Position numbers and translations under genes: made by a program. Under the pieces are notes generated by a model that saw only the letters and a list, made by a program, of their open reading frames with translations, did not search any database and was not told where the DNA came from. This document shows positions 30,001 to 43,479 of a stretch of DNA of 64,000 bases, piece after piece (the first letter of the stretch is position 1; every line of letters starts with the position of its first letter). The stretch comes from Lumbricus rubellus (taxonomy: Eukaryota > Annelida > Clitellata > Crassiclitellata > Lumbricidae), in the NCBI GenBank assembly GCA_945859605.1, contig OX243828.1:22751609-22815608 (forward strand), read 5' to 3'.

Positions 30001-33000
30001 TTTGGACCTGCCACTAGGCAGAGAACGTAAAGAAGGAGGACGAGTGAATTACTATTTAAGAGATTTTTCCCATACCAACACTCCAGCGAATTTGAAAGAA
30101 AAAAGAGGACAGTTCGTGCGGGCGAAGACAAGACAGTTTGATGTTGGAGTTCTTGTGTAATGCTAGTGAACAGGGGGCATACCTCAGACACATCGGAACA
30201 ACTCGAAATTTGCTTTTTCTTTATTATGTCGGTTGTAGACTAGTAGTTCTCACAACTTCCTCTTTAAAAGTACTTTTTCTATCTTTAAAATGAAACAGCA
30301 TTCTATAGTTTCTCCCACAGATGTTCACAACCCCGGTTGCAAGTAGACCTAGGATAATACACAGACGGCCTAGTTAAAAATGCAAGCATGTTATGTGTTT
30401 ACAAGTTTCACTCTGATGACCATGATAATTAATCAAACATTAAAATAATATCACCGAATTTTAGGGCCTAATCTGACATTTAAATTACCTTAATTATTCC
30501 TTAACTTCAATATTATTATCGCAATCTCCGACCTCCTTAGTGCGAGCTTCTTTGCGTCGCTACAAATCTAAAAACTTGCCCTTAATAATTATTGCTAGTT
30601 CGGTTTGAAGGTCTATAATAATAGCCGTCGCAAAATGCGCTACGAAAAGGTGTTGTAACAGTACGTGCATCGGCGTTCGGTGAAGAGCAAGCAGCAGACG
30701 AGAGCCCAAGGAAAGCAGATGACGGCCAACAGAACGAGAACAAGGTTGAACGAGTCGACAATATCGCCAATCTGAATAAAAACAAAAACGGGGCACTTGA
30801 AAGCATGGGCGGAGTTTGGTTTCCGTTCTTGGGGGGGGGGCTAACCCCGAGTCTGGGCTTTATTTGGAGGGCTAGCTCCAAACAAAGTACCATTTTCATG
30901 GTAAAAAAGTTGAATCTGGGCCTTCTTGGAGGGGCTTAGTCCCCCCTAGCCCCTGATAAACTCCGCCCATGCTTGAAAGGAATCCTATAGTTCGTCATAT
31001 AGCCTAAGGGGGGGGGGGGAAACGACACCAACCCGTGTCCGAGATTAAAAGACGGGCACATTCATCGGATACTGAGCTGGTTCCTGTCCGTCAGCATATC
31101 GAATGCAGGATCGTTTCTTGGTATGGTGATGCCAGCCAGAGGCGGATCCAGAGGGGGGGGGGCAATCCGGCCATGGCCCCCATTTAAAACTGCCATGGGA
31201 CGTGGCTCCCCCATTTGGTCTGAAATTAGCAATACGAATATGTGTGTAATGGTATATTGGCCCCCCTCCCATTCTGAAAATTGTATGGGACGTGCCCCCC
31301 CCCCCCCCCATTCGGTTTTGAAGTGAAGGACTAAAAAAAAGTCATCAACTCAACTTTTTGGCGGATGAAAAAGTACTTTTTTCCTCAGCCAAGGACCGAT
31401 GACTTAAAAAAAGGTCATCAACTTTTTTAGCGGATGAAAAGTCCTTTTTTAATAGCCAAAGACCGATCACTATTTTTTTGGTCTACCAACAACGAAATTT
31501 CGAAAAAAAATCCCTGTCCCATCCCAAGATCTAAGATTTTGGCCCCTCCTTTGGAACAGTTCTGGATCCACCACTGATGCCAGCTAGGTCTTGCTCCAAC
31601 CTATAAACCTTGATCTTCCCCAATCTGTGTTGAGTACTCGGACTAGTCAATCCCTATTCTCGGTGGGAAGGGGACTAGGGGAGGGCTCTCATAGACATTT
31701 TCTCGCACCTCCATCATGCAAAACCGTGCCTTAGCCTTATTAGGCCTATGTGGCTGGCCGGACGGTATGTAATGGCCTCCCCTCTTGGACAGCACCTTTC
31801 CTTAGGTATCTGACACATTCTATATGAGCACTTGAAAACCGTTCTTTTTGGCCGTGCTGGAGTCGGGAGCGCCTCCGAGTAGTTTCGTTGAAGGATGCTA
31901 CATAAATACTTAAATGAGCCAATGAATGAACGAACGAACGAATAAAGGCGAAACTGTACAATCGGGGACCGCTATTAATAGATTTTAGGCGTCGTGAGGG
32001 TCGGTTAGGGCTCAGGTTAGGAGTCGTGAGGGTCGGTTAGGGTTCAGGTTAGGCGTCGTGAGGGTCGGTTAGGGTTAGAATTAGGGTAAGATCTATTAAT
32101 AGCGCTTCCCGATTGTGCAGTTTCGCCCGAATAAATAAATAAAATAAATAAATACATGAATCTCCTAGACACCAACTTACCCCACAGACTGGACAGTTTC
32201 CAGGCGCTATAATAACGGTGGTTGTCATCTCATTCGTATCAGCATACGCCGGATCTTGGACGGCGACTACCGTGGTCGGAGGCTGGCCAGTGGCGACCAT
32301 GTATCCGCCGGGTGCCGATCGTCCATAGGCGCGGTACTGGGAGCCTTGGCCGTGAACTAAGTACGCTGTTCCGACGGCCGGACAAACGTACGACCTTGCC
32401 GCGCCCTCTGGAACGTCCGTCTGCTGTTGCTGGTGTTTTGTGGTCGGCTGACGGGTGTTGTAGCCCTCGTTGTAAGGTGGCGGACGTGGTGATGTTGGTG
32501 GTGAGGGATTGTCGGCTGAAGACATCGCTGGGGACGAGTGACGCCGGGTGACACCGGCGTTGGATGTTAAAACATTCGGATAATCATGTGACGATGCGTT
32601 GTTGGCTATGGTTTTGTTTGCGATGACGTCATTTCATTGTTTAATTGTTTGGCTCAGTTTATTTGTGTTTTGTTTAAACGTAGACCTTAATTGGAGCTGT
32701 TAGGTGTTATTGCGTAGTTATTTGATTTTGTTGTTGCGATTGTTGCGTGATTGTATAGGGCTATTGTTGGAAACAATAATCCGAAAGGCTTTGCGTTATT
32801 AGAAGCGCTTTGTAAAATAATGTCATTGTAGGTCTTACAACACAATGACGAATTTGCGACGAATGTAACAATTGGCGTTAAATGAAGTGCGTGATTATTG
32901 TGACGTCATCCGATTGTTGTATTATATTGCGCTGTTGTTTAATTGGACAATATATATATACACACCCACATAGGCCTATATAATATATACAATCAACATA

Positions 33001-36000
33001 AATATATATTATATATATTTATGTTGATTGTGACGTCATTCGACAGTTACTGTACTGCAGCTGATTCTGATGTCCCAGAACTGTACTTTATTTACTACTA
33101 TTGTTTATTTTAACTGTTATTATTATTACGTTTAATCTTAAGGTTAATAATATTATTATGGAAACGTAGGAACAATTATTGTTGCTTCTAATGGGTATAA
33201 CAACAACAATGCTGTTGTTATTGATACATAATCATGAGTAGGCCTATATAGCTGTTATGACATTCTCCTCTACCAAATCAATCAACTGATGCACCAGTTT
33301 TGGGCCAAACTATAGTTTAGGGGACCGAAGCATGCACAGCATCTGTGAATATTAACTGTAGGCCTAACTACTGACGGCATAATAGGCCTAGGCCTACTGC
33401 AATTAAGCAGGAGCTCACTTCCGCCTAAATATAAATTCATAGGGATTAGGGGCCTATAGATTTATGTTTCTTTATCGGGATCATAATTTTCTGGCCTCTA
33501 TGCCTTGTATTGCAGGCTGTCTGTTCTGTAGTTAAGATTTGTGTTTGTATTGTATTGTATCTGACCATTTATAAAGCGCTTCTTGCAGCAAGAGCCTTTC
33601 AGAAGCGCTCCCAGTGCGTTCAGCCCCTAGTGTTAATTGAGATAAGTGCATAACTCTACACTGTAGCAGTGTAACCCGTTGAGGTCTATCAACCGGATTG
33701 ACGAATAAACGAAAAACATTGTTATTGCGCTTGTCTCAGTGAGATCCTTCACCACCCGCATGGGCGGAAACCTAGGGGGACAGAGGGGACGGTCCCCCCG
33801 GCGGAGGTGTTGGGGGGGGGCGGCCCATGCATTCGTTCCCCCCAATATTTGAGCGTCAAGACTTTAAAAAAAGTCATCAACTTTTTGGGAATTTTCTTGA
33901 CTTTTTCGGTTTTCTTCGGCCAAAAAGGACTAAAAAAGGTCATCAACTTTTTGGCAGTGAAAATAGAAAATTTTCTTGACTTTTCGGCCAGATGACTAAA
34001 AAAAATCTTGCGTTCTTCCTTCGGCCACTCGTTCGCCCCCCCCCCCCCCAGTCTCCGCCCAGGTTTCCGCCCATGACCACCCGCTGTCCGTTTGAACGCT
34101 GCCACGTCTCGTGTAGCCTACATACAGACTGCGTTACTGCCGTAGAGTTCAAATTTCTTAAACAAGCTATAGGCCTGTTGCCATGCAGCGGCGCCCGCAG
34201 GCGTACGCACTTACGTAAGTGCGTACAGCGCTGAAGTCTAAAAAATAAAAAATTAATTACAAATTAAAGCGTAAAATATTGTAAGCTGTGTAATTCTTAT
34301 TCTATTGAATCTATAGAATAATCTATCGTTTCAAACAACATCCGAAATTAGCTCTAGGTCTATGCGTATATAAAAAATGCAGCAAAAAGCTTATGTTGGC
34401 GATAGGCCTACCTCACAATCGCCAGTAGGCCTATAAAGCTCGCTTCGATCGTGGTTCGCTTCATATTTGTGCAAGCTGTGCGCACAGGAAAAAATCCTTC
34501 TATCTGCAATCCTGATTTCATCTGTCTCCCTCCACTTTCCCACCTTCACAATCTTCGTTTTCTATGGATTTATGGCCATCCCTACTCTTGCTGCCTCCTC
34601 CTCTACTCTGCATGTTAGTTCCTTTATTCCCTACCATGTGTTGTACAGTAATGCAATGTCATCCGCAAAATCCAAATCACTGAGTCTGTCGCAATCTATC
34701 CACTTCAATCCGGTATGTCCTTGTCCTGTAGCCCTTTGCATCAACCAGTCCACCACCAGTGCAAAAATCAATGACGAGAGCACACATCCTTGTCGCACTC
34801 CTGTAACAATTCGAAACCACTCTCCCACCTCTCCTCCTCACCTGATCGCACATCGGCTGTTGTCGTAAAAACTTGTCACAATTCCTATGATTTTTCCCAG
34901 GATCCCATAGCTCTGCATGATTTTGCATAACGACGCTCTGTGGACGCTGTCGAAGGCCTTCCTGAAGTCTATGAAGTTGATTGCTACAGGCACCTGCCAC
35001 ATCAAGGCCTTCTCGATGATCTGCCTGAGCGTGAAGATTTGTTCACAACATGACCTGCCTGTTCTTGTCTCAATCTTTCGTCCACAGCACTTCTCATGCG
35101 GCTTAGCAGTATTGTAGCCATGATCTTTCCAGGTGTTGACAGTAGTGTGATGCCTCTCCAGTTGGAGCACTCCCTTTGATCGCCCTTCTTAGGAATTGGT
35201 ATGATGATTCCATCTCTCCATTCGCTCAGCACTTCTCCTGCTTTCCACACTTCACTGCACAGTTTGGTCAGCTGTTTCACCGTAGGCCCTATTTGAGCAT
35301 TTCCGGTTGAATTCCATCCTGTCCTGCGGCTTTTCCATTCCGTAGATGTTTTGGACCTCGTCTTTCAGATCTATGTCAAGTTCCTCTATCCCATCATCCC
35401 ACTCTAGGTTCCGATTGCATGTAGTTGGCTCCGGGCAGTTCAGCACGCTCTCGAATTGTGCTCTTTCCATTTCTCCATCTCCTCCTCGTGTGTCCTCATC
35501 ATCTGACCGTCTTTCTTTTTTAGTGGCAGTTTTTGTGTTCCCGTTCTTCCTGATTATAATAGTTCCTTCACTATCATAGAGATGTATTATATAATAAATA
35601 TAACACTACAAGGAGTATCACGTCTACAAGTATACATTGAATTCGTTGCCTAATAATAGTTAATATATAAGGTCATTGGTGACTTCACATTTCCATGCAG
35701 AGGAGATAGGCCATACTCTCTCTAGCGTATATATTTCATATATATCATATATCTCAGTGTTCACTATTTGGTATAGAGTTTTCGGGTCTCCTCTTCTTCC
35801 TGCTTCCTCCGATTCCTCCGTCTTCTGCAGGATGTACTTGTTTTTGTCTTTTCGGCATCTCCTCTTTACCCTCAACCTTTCAACCTCACTTATATTAAAT
35901 TTGTATATTCATTCATTCATTCTTTTTGATAATTTATATAGTGCATCTTCTAAAAAATACTACTCAGAGGTGCTACCTGCCCGGCCACAGCTAAAAAGTA

Positions 36001-39000
36001 GACAGTAAAAAATATACGATATGTATATAATTTTATCCATGCATATGTATGTGATGAGATCAAACGGTTTGGAAAAAGAATTGATGATGGCATGCGGAAA
36101 GGGTGTATAAATTTGGGCATTCGTACAGTGCCAGCAAAAAACCTTTTGAGGCACTCTTGCCTAGCCTAAGCGCTATTAAAGTTATAGCAGATGAATTAAA
36201 TTGTGCTACTCTGTCGTTGGTTGTTATTATTTATTCTGAACCTCTGGCACACAAAGGGTTAACCCAACGAAACGTTATTTGTTGAATTTAGTGCAAATGT
36301 TGGCACTTCATATTCCGGAAGAAGATCGCTGCTTGGACATCGTGGAACTCAAGGAACGACAGGAGCTACTGACGTAAGTAGCACCGGCGTTCATTTTTGC
36401 AGACATCATCTTTAGATCTGAGGCCAAAAACATGTTTTTAAGTTACTCTTAGGTTAATGTTAATAGCGATTTACATTTTACAATTGCTGTGATTAACAAA
36501 TTTTTCCGAATTACTTGTTCTTTATGTGCAGACGACTAATACTAGACACGTTCTGGAATTCATTTGACTTCGAATCCTTTCCTAGCATTACTGAGGTAAA
36601 TGAGATTAGATGCAATGAAAACTATCTACATTTGATTTGATACGAGTAAGTATGTGTTGCATCATCATTGCAGCATTACTGAAGTAAATGAGATAATAAT
36701 TGAGTGTATAATTTTTTGATCGGTAGATTCCATGCTCACACCCTCGGACTCTACCACGCAGTCTGTTCACATGGCAACCATCGTGCCGCTCATGAGTTGA
36801 CTCATCACGTCGACGAACGTCAACTCATGTTCTGCATCAAGAGCAAATGTAAGCCAACTCTTGAAACCATTCATATGAGTTCTTGTTAATGGCTTACTCA
36901 GTTGATGGCCAGTGGTAGCGTTGTATGACTATATTGACTGCTGCAAACTCAACTGTTTACCAAGGAAAGTCTGTAGCCAGCGGTTTCCAACCTGTGGCCC
37001 GTGGGCCAAAAGTGGCCCGTCAGGCCTCGAAAAATTGCCCTCATCTCTAAAAGAATTATCAAAAATATATGAAAAAATTGACAATTTGGACAGGATAGAA
37101 CACATAATTATTTTATATTACAAATTATTTTATTTTGACGTCCATGAATAACATCAAGCATTCTATTTTGAATCAATTTTAACATTTTTATATGCTTTTA
37201 GTTAATTAAATTTTAGCCTTGTGTCCCCCTAATGTCCTTCTGTATGTTGCAGGTTGCACGGCAGTTTATTCAAGAACCCTTGTAGTTCTTGTTTATTCAT
37301 TCATTCATTTCGAGGATTTACATAGCGCCTGTTTAAGAAGCAGTGCCGACCCTAGTATGACTAAAAAGAACAGAGTTAGTTTGTGTTAGTTTGTGCTTAA
37401 CTTGATTTGATTTGGTGTTGTTCTAACCAGATATGCCGGGTGCCCTTCGAATGGGTTTCCACAATCTGCTGATCTCCCTTCATCTGGCTTCACATGCTGA
37501 CTCAAGGTATCGTCACTTCCGTACTTTGTATTGCTGAAGTATTTTAAATTCTAGTTATTGCCGTCATCCATCAACAACAATTTCTATTGCTCTTTTGGAT
37601 GTAGTGCACAACCTGAAGATAGCAACGATGTGTGTACTTCGGGCTTAACGACACTGTTTCATATCGAAGATGATTAGTGTCGGAGGCAGAGTACAACCTT
37701 ACACTCCACGTTTATATTGCGACCGAGCCACCCGCAGTAAAGGTTCGAGAAATTAATCTCTGACCGGGAATCGAACCCGGGCCGCCGGCGTGCAATGATC
37801 ATGGTAATTGCATATTTATAATAGTACCAGTTGAAAGAGACTCACCAGAGGCACTCCTGGACTAGGACAATAAAATCATGAATTTCTCTCCAACGTTCTT
37901 TGCAAACGTGAGTCTTTTCGGTTCAGCTGCACTGAAGTTGGGAACACCTATGGGTAATTTTCTTCATGTGGTACCATATAAATGTCTGATATGAATGGAT
38001 GAATGCCTGTGTCTGCCTGTGTCTGTGATAAAAGTGTAATGCGGAACAAGTACATTGTACTGAGTTGCAAAGTAGTAATTGCTTTGGTCGTCGTTGATTT
38101 GGACAGACTGATGACGCAGAAGGAGTTCATCGTTCCTCTGGCGTTTGACACAAAGAACTTTAGTCTCTTCAACAAGAGTCTTCCGCCAAACCAACGGACG
38201 GCCATTCGTGAGGGAATTCCTTCGCTCGAACAGAGCGTCTCCATCCGACCGAGGATTGCAATCGAAGAATACAAGTGAGCGCAACGATGATGAGTGCAGA
38301 TTCTGTGCAGAGTAGGGTGACAGATTTATGCTGAATTCTTTGGAGATTTGTCATTTCACTATGTTTCTTTCTCACTTAAAATCTGACTTATTTAACCGTT
38401 GTTTAACTGGGAGCGCTTCTGAGTAGTTACCTTGAAGGTGCACTCTATAAAAGGTCAATAATAATAATAATTTTCTGTTGACGTTTATTGGCAGCAGTTT
38501 TGACACACCAGAGTATTGTCATCATTGATCGTGGTTTTAGAATAATAATTTGCATCTATGTTGAAGTTGTTGTTTTTGCTACAGTTCGAATAGGGGTGGG
38601 GGGTTATGTAGTTCTTTAGAAGCTGTAAACAAATTAGTCTGATATCACCAGGTGCTTGCTGGATAGCCTGTGTTCTTGACCATGTCGATTATTTCCATGT
38701 TTCCAGGGCACACGCAAACAGTGAGCCAAATCTGATGACGAGTCCTTACTTCCCATTGGACGTTCTTAAGCAGTACATGATGGATTTGTTGGCCGAGGCT
38801 GTTCAAAAAGGAGCAGCACACATCCGAGATCCGATTGGAGGCACCAACGAAAACCAGTTTGTGTACGTTAAGGCCAATAGACTATTTGAAATTAATGAGA
38901 TGATTTTGTGTGATCATGGTGACAATAATAATAATAATGATAATTAATTATAATAATTAATAATAATATACTCGTTTATTTTGATTTAAACTGAAAAATT

Positions 39001-42000
39001 ACAATATGATGATGACTTGAATTAGTAGGAACTCATGAGAAGGAGTTAAATTTTGTAATTGTGCTGTAGCCTGTTAGTTGATAGTCCGTCTTGCTGCCCG
39101 GGAGGGGGAAGTCTGAATCAACCTCAAGGGTTTAACCTCGTCCTTCTGTACCCTTGTCTACCCCTACCTCACATATTGCAACCTTGTTTGGGCATCGACA
39201 TACGAATCCAGGCTTCATAAACTTGTAATCTTACAGAAGAGGGCTGTTCGTATAATTGCGGGTATTCGTAAACGGGAACACACTGGCCCTTCCTTTAATG
39301 AACTTCATCTCCTGAAAATTGACCAGATAAAGGATCTCCAAATTAGCGAGTTCTTTTTTCGACTCGAACACGGTCTCCTTCCTTCGGTATTCCAAGGTTA
39401 CCTCCCTCACGCCTCTGACATCCATTCGCATTTCACTAGGAATTCATCTGCTTTTCGCCCTGTCAAAGCTCAATCTAATACTAGGCGGTTTACTATTAAA
39501 TCTTATGGCACTAAAGTATGGAACACAATACCAATTGACATTCGTCAATCGAGTAGTCTGCAGGTATTTAAAAAGAAACTTCGTGTTCTTCTACTCTCCT
39601 CCACTAATGCTACTTGAAGTGCACATGACCATGTGTAGTTAAGATTTTAGTTAAGTACTTAGTTAAGTTTGTTTCTCTATATGCTCTTGACAAAATAAGC
39701 TTTTCTGCAATCTGTCATCACCTAATTTGTTTTAGTCTCTTTCTTTTAAGCTATCTTGATTAATTTTTCTTGGGACTTTTTTACTTGGGTGACCCTTCCC
39801 AGCGGGATGTCCATCCCTTTTGGGCCCCCCTTTGTAGCCAATGCATGCATGTTTTGTACTTTTATTGTTTTCTTGTTTTCTGGTTGCAATAAAGTGAATT
39901 GTATTGTATTGTATTGTATTGTATAATGCCTGTGTGTTACCATTCAACCAATACACAAATCAGTGTTTGGTTTGGTTGATTAGTTGCTGCGTAATGGCAC
40001 TGTTTCCTAACAGAGGTGATTAGTATCACCCTCCTCCTTCATCAAGGTTTAGAACTGGCGCTACCAGAATAATATTATAAATCTGTTGCTTTCTGTTCAT
40101 CAGTCTTCTGTTTGTTAGGGGTAGGGAAAATATCTCTTTTCTAAGGCGTACCTCTTACTGATTGCGTTTGTGTTCATAGAGGCACCCTTGTAACCGGCAT
40201 GTGCTGAGTTACAGCGCCATAGAATTAATACATAATTCATTATTATTATTATTATGTTTGTTTTTCTGTTCAGGCCGCTCATTCGAGTCGTCGATAAGTT
40301 GCTCGTTATTGGACTTCTCGGTGACAAGGATCTCAACCGACTTTTGAATCTTATTGATCCGGAAAACTTTAACCTAAATGAAACTGCAGGTTTGTTTACC
40401 TTTGAATTCCAACTCGCTTTTCTTTGTGTCGTCCTCATCTGAAAGGGTTTAGTTATATGTTCGTGCTGATATTTTTGTGAAATCTTGCCCTGAACTGCAT
40501 TTTTAGTCTTTGCTGGTCTTTGAGATAAGCATCTGAACGGTGATCGGTATTTGCTTCCAGCTGAATTATTGTTTCAGTTTAAGCTTCTTCTTCTTTCCCT
40601 TCAGGCTAGAATTATTCCCTCTGGTGAGGGGTCAGTCAATTCTCCTCCACTTGTCTCTGTATCCGGTGTCTTCTTTCTTCATTTTGAGCAGCTTCAGGTC
40701 CTGTTGTATGATTGTATCACGTCCTTCCATCTTTTTCAAGTGTTTGTGGATACATAGAAACTTTTGGAGCAAATTTTTATGACCGGATGCCCTTCCTGAC
40801 GTCAACCCTTTTCAGTTGTTTCAGTTTAAGCTGAAGATGAATAAATGGTAACAAGAGTGAAACTATGCAGACATTGAATAGTTAGGTGGCAAGACACTGT
40901 CAGTGTAGTGGAATACGAGCCACTCTTTGTATTATGTGGCTAAAAGGGCATGATCAATAATTGATCATAAACCCTCTAAAATATCTTGAATCAGTAAAAA
41001 GCAATTATTTCTATCAATTGGTATTTGTTTTTTGCAGTATTTAAATGATTAATCTATTATCTGATTGTTACTACAAGTTGAGCCACATACCAACCAGAGT
41101 GAAGGCTTATTGAATTATGGGTTTGGGTGCTGGAAAAAGTGGAAAAAGTGCCATCTCCATTTAGAAGTAATGGAGATAAGGAATATGCCACTTCGGATTG
41201 ATTGAAATGTGGTTTGACTGATGATGATTGAAATTGATTGATTCAGTTGCGTTGCTTTTTCGTGTAACTAATTTTTACGATTACTCTTTTAAAAGTCGAG
41301 AAGGAGGAGATTGAAAATGAGTCTGCGGTTGCTGAAGGTGACGGATACAGTTTGCCTTTGCATGGTTTTCTTCAACAATCATTTTTCAGATTGATTAATT
41401 AATTCATATTAATTATATTAATTATTGATGTAATGAGTTAATGCAATGTTCTTTTAACTGCAGTGATTTAATTTCTGAGTGTGTTTACTTCTTGCACTCT
41501 GCTTTTAAAAGATAATTTTTGCTGGTTATTACAGAAGCATGAACCAACCCTATTGACCAGCTCTTGATTTCACAACTTGTGTTGCTTACCCTTGTTAAAT
41601 TAATATGAAATTGTGGTAATTGTGTATATTGTATATGATAATCTGGTGAAATAAATAATGTGGTCTGTGTAAAGATTGAGGTAACGCTATAGGAGATCAA
41701 GCGTGGTGGAATAACACAACAGATGGAATTATTTTTTCCTGTACTGCTTCTAGTTTTCATTCCAAATGACTACCTTGTATGCAGAGAGTATGATTCTCAG
41801 TTGAAATTGTTACAAGTGCTCAGCACATATGACTGAAGCTTGGCTTTTAAAGAGTGGTCCTTAATTCTTGATTAATAAATTATGCGTAATAATAATAATA
41901 ATAATAATAATAGTTTCATGATACTTTTTCGCACTGGACTTTGACAAGTTGGTGCCATTCCATTTTACCGTATTTCACTTCTTTTATTAATGTCCGAGTT

Positions 42001-43381
42001 CCTTAGGGAGCCTGTGATATAGAAAATATAAAAATAAATAGAAAATATTAGTGCATAGAAAATATTAATAATTATAATAGTTTCATGGTACTTTCCGCAC
42101 TGGACTTTGACAAGTTGGTGATATTCCATTTTATTGTATTTTACTTCTTTTTATTAATGTTCGAGACCTTTAGGGAGCCTGTGATATAGAAAATATAAAT
42201 ATAAATAGAAAATATTAATAATTATAAGACATCATAAGTTTAAGTATATCAAAGTGCTTCATGGTTAAAGTGTTTGACCTCCTTCCCACAAGTCTTGAAT
42301 GCACAATTGTACATTGCCACTGAGTGTTCACCGTCATTAGATATGGGTTCTAAATAATTTTAAGTAAATTTCTGTGTGTTTAACTTAAGTGTGTGTGTTT
42401 AACTTAAGTGTGTGCTTTTGTGTATCTATGTATACATTTATTTGACTGTATGCATACATATGCGTAGTGATTTGAATAGAGCAAATGCTTAAATGGTCAT
42501 ATTTGGAGGATGGCTGACTAAGCTAATGTTTGGAAATGGTAAGTTGGTGGCGGTAATTTGAATGGTTTTTTTAAGTGTTACACACTTCACATTTCTTTTG
42601 ACATTTCATTTTACACTGGATTTTTGTGTGTGATTTTAGTAACGTCTGCGTTAATATCTCTAATTGCTTTGATATGGAAAACCTTTAACTCGAGTGATTC
42701 CTGCTTCTCTTTCATCTTATACTTCTGAAAGATTTTTGTTTCACTTTTTGAATAATAGTTTGATAGCGTTTGGCGAGATTGTACTTCTGAACGAGTTTTA
42801 GCTCAATTTTTGGATACCGGTAATGGTTTCGGTTTAGGTGATTTTGATCCGTGTTTATTAAATTATGGGGTTCTCAAGTTTCTGGTGCTTCATGTGACTT
42901 ACGGATACCAACTTGTCTGGGTTTTTTCTTTTTAATTTTATCGTACATTTGAGATCTTTCTTACGATAGAATAATTTAATGCATGTCATTGTATTTAAAT
43001 TGGTGCACTGAAACAAAATCTCTTGAACAAGCACATTATGTTTTTTAAAAATTACTGGTAGCTGATGATGTCGAAGTTTTAATAGTTCCTGGAATGTGTT
43101 TTGTGTTTTGACAATTATTTACTGACTTTTAATATCAGTAAATCAATTTTTGTTTATTCAAGGCGTCAGACTGACAGAGGCAGACTTGTTGCATTCACCA
43201 AACTATTTTATAGTTATCATGTGTAATGAATAATTTTTGAACTTGGTTAAGCACTGTGTCCAAATGCATATGCCATAAAATTCTATTTGACAACATGCTT
43301 TACATATGTTGTGCAATGTATTATTGCATATTGTAGTCATTATGTTATTATTATTACTGTTCTTCTTCTTATTATTATTAT

Positions 43382-43479
<98 letters not shown>

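Larger units (their letters stand above)
32526..36291. other. Intron 24, part upstream of the BRI3-like gene
   Basis: Presumably holds the BRI3-like gene's 5' flank (32526 upward, not resolvable), a TATATA-rich palindrome near 32950-33030, the MITE at 33759-34075, a partial MITE at 34186 and a LINE reverse transcriptase fragment at 34490-35480. From 35480 to 36291 only a LINE tail (35912-36000) was recognised. Confidence 0.6.

Noticed and set aside
29883..30191. 102-codon minus-strand frame as a gene
   Set aside because: The plus strand gives a LINE C-terminus ([19 protein letters not shown]), so the minus frame is its shadow.
31980..32100. Interstitial telomere or chromosome fusion site
   Set aside because: The TTAGGG-like units are confined between the inverted repeats of a small MITE with an 8-bp target duplication, so an insertion explains them.
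32222..32551. 109-codon plus-strand frame opposite the BRI3-like exon
   Set aside because: The minus strand has splice sites and a family match; the plus frame has none and is a shadow.
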